A stretch of 64,000 nt of DNA from Chitinophaga sp. GbtcB8 (GTDB taxonomy: Bacteria; Bacteroidota; Bacteroidia; Chitinophagales; Chitinophagaceae): contig NZ_JAGXJN010000010.1 in assembly GCF_019091455.1 (NCBI RefSeq), positions 62,001 to 126,000 of the forward strand, read 5' to 3'. The first letter of the stretch is position 1; each line of letters starts with the position of its first letter. A program made the translations under genes and the position numbers. Below the pieces are notes generated by a model, which saw only the letters and a program-made list of their open reading frames with translations, ran no database searches and was not told the origin of the DNA. Below, in pieces: positions 63,540-64,000 of this stretch.

Positions 63540-64000
63540 ATGAAAAAGAAGCTTTTAAAATATTATATGATTATCCGTCCTCTTTCGTCATTGCGAGGCA
63601 TAGCGTTGGTCTGTGCTGAGCATGCTGAAGCAATCTCCTGCCATCCCTTCGCAAGATTGCTTCGTCGCGCCTCACCTACAAAATCCCCCCTTCGCCTCGC
63701 AATGACGGCAATTTTTGCCGCTATAGTGTTTGTAACCGGCAGCTGCAACAAAGACCTGGAGCCTTACAACGGCAAATCGGATAAAGCTGCACTGGAAACG
63801 CCGGAAGACCTGCAAACAGCTACATACGGTACTTATTCCGGGCTGGTAGACAGGATGTATACCAAGAACCTCAACCAGCTGGGTGAATATCCCGGTGATG
63901 ATGTAGCATTAAGCGGCGCTACCGGCGACCAGGTATTTTATACCTATACCTATACACATTTCCCGGGCATGGGAAACACGGAACAGTTCTGGCAGGGCGC
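63540..64000 (+). CDS. susD: SusD/RagB-family lipoprotein, 5' part, with a repeat inserted in its signal peptide
   Basis: The frame is open from the ATG at 63540 to the window edge (153 codons). Residues 1-15 (MKKKLLKYYMIIRPL) are a normal positively charged signal start. Residues 16-56 are encoded by a palindromic element (63586-63707). Residues 57-69 (AIFAAIVFVTGSC) are the hydrophobic core and lipobox with C69, followed by NKDLEPYNGKSDKAALETPE and YSGLVDRMYTK typical of SusD. The frame is intact, so the preprotein has an unusually long n-region, or translation starts at an ATG inside the repeat (63702, MTAIFAAIVFVTGSC). Expected role: surface glycan binding with SusC. Confidence 0.85.
   Translation, partial: MKKKLLKYYMIIRPLSSLRGIALVCAEHAEAISCHPFARLLRRASPTKSPLRLAMTAIFAAIVFVTGSCNKDLEPYNGKSDKAALETPEDLQTATYGTYSGLVDRMYTKNLNQLGEYPGDDVALSGATGDQVFYTYTYTHFPGMGNTEQFWQG
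63586..63707. repeat. Palindromic element inside the SusD coding sequence
   Basis: A 122-base element with perfect 14-base ends: CGTCATTGCGAGGC (63586-63599) and GCCTCGCAATGACG (63694-63707). Its core GAAGCAATCTCCTGC...GATTGCTTCGTCGC matches the intergenic copy at 11853-11943. It contains no stop in the SusD frame. No clear target duplication is visible. Confidence 0.85.

Noticed and set aside
63563..63751. Minus-strand open frame opposite the start of SusD
   Set aside because: It is created by the palindromic repeat and is antisense to a recognisable SusD lipoprotein.
1..64000. tRNA, rRNA, riboswitch or replication-origin signals
   Set aside because: Looked for in the intergenic regions; no cloverleaf, conserved rRNA segment, known aptamer core or DnaA-box cluster was recognised by eye.

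Overview
The window reads as chromosomal DNA of a Bacteroidota bacterium, most likely a Chitinophaga-like member of the Chitinophagaceae. The evidence is a SusC/SusD pair, type IX secretion (T9SS) sorting domains of both types with a PorP/SprF partner, TAnnTTTG/TTTG promoters, a GOB-like metallo-beta-lactamase, and dense small genes of about 45-50% GC. The species call is inference. I found no rRNA, tRNA or CRISPR.

1-8062 holds two paralogous MocR-type regulators (one cut by the window edge), each divergent from a small enzyme gene, and an unlinked operon (PLP decarboxylase, EamA exporter, DinB). All three promoters share one operator laid over the same -33/-7 spacing. Inside this block is an alkylation-repair operon: an ArsR repressor fused to the Ada methyl-acceptor domain, an AlkA-like glycosylase and Ogt. 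8086-16513 is mostly housekeeping and metabolic: GNAT, NUDIX, RlmB, HMG-CoA lyase, GSCFA, an MFS carrier, a patatin-beta-barrel protein and MiaE.

16514-36433 is a surface-protein island. It has a 4033-residue secreted protein with 33 tandem Ig-like repeats and a type A T9SS signal, then a Calx-beta/DUF11 protein with a type B (CHU_C) signal, its PorP/SprF partner, and a TPR-PD40-OmpA protein. 36494-48784 is mixed: BioF-like synthase, penicillin acylase, B3-Q metallo-beta-lactamase, a LysR/MFS pair destroyed by one apparent deletion, AraC, oxidoreductase, sugar isomerase, HxlR/quinone reductase, an outer-membrane barrel and a small kinase-like protein.

49024-52620 is a two-component system (NarL regulator, membrane protein, HPK7 kinase) interrupted by a tyrosinase on the opposite strand. 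52693-64000 looks like a carbohydrate utilisation locus: AgaS, PfkB kinase and tagatose-bisphosphate-type aldolase divergent from a DeoR regulator, then an EamA carrier, a clan-A glycosidase lipoprotein, an amidohydrolase, SusC and the start of SusD. The SusD signal peptide is interrupted in frame by a dispersed palindromic repeat. Several other intergenic regions are made of similar palindromes.
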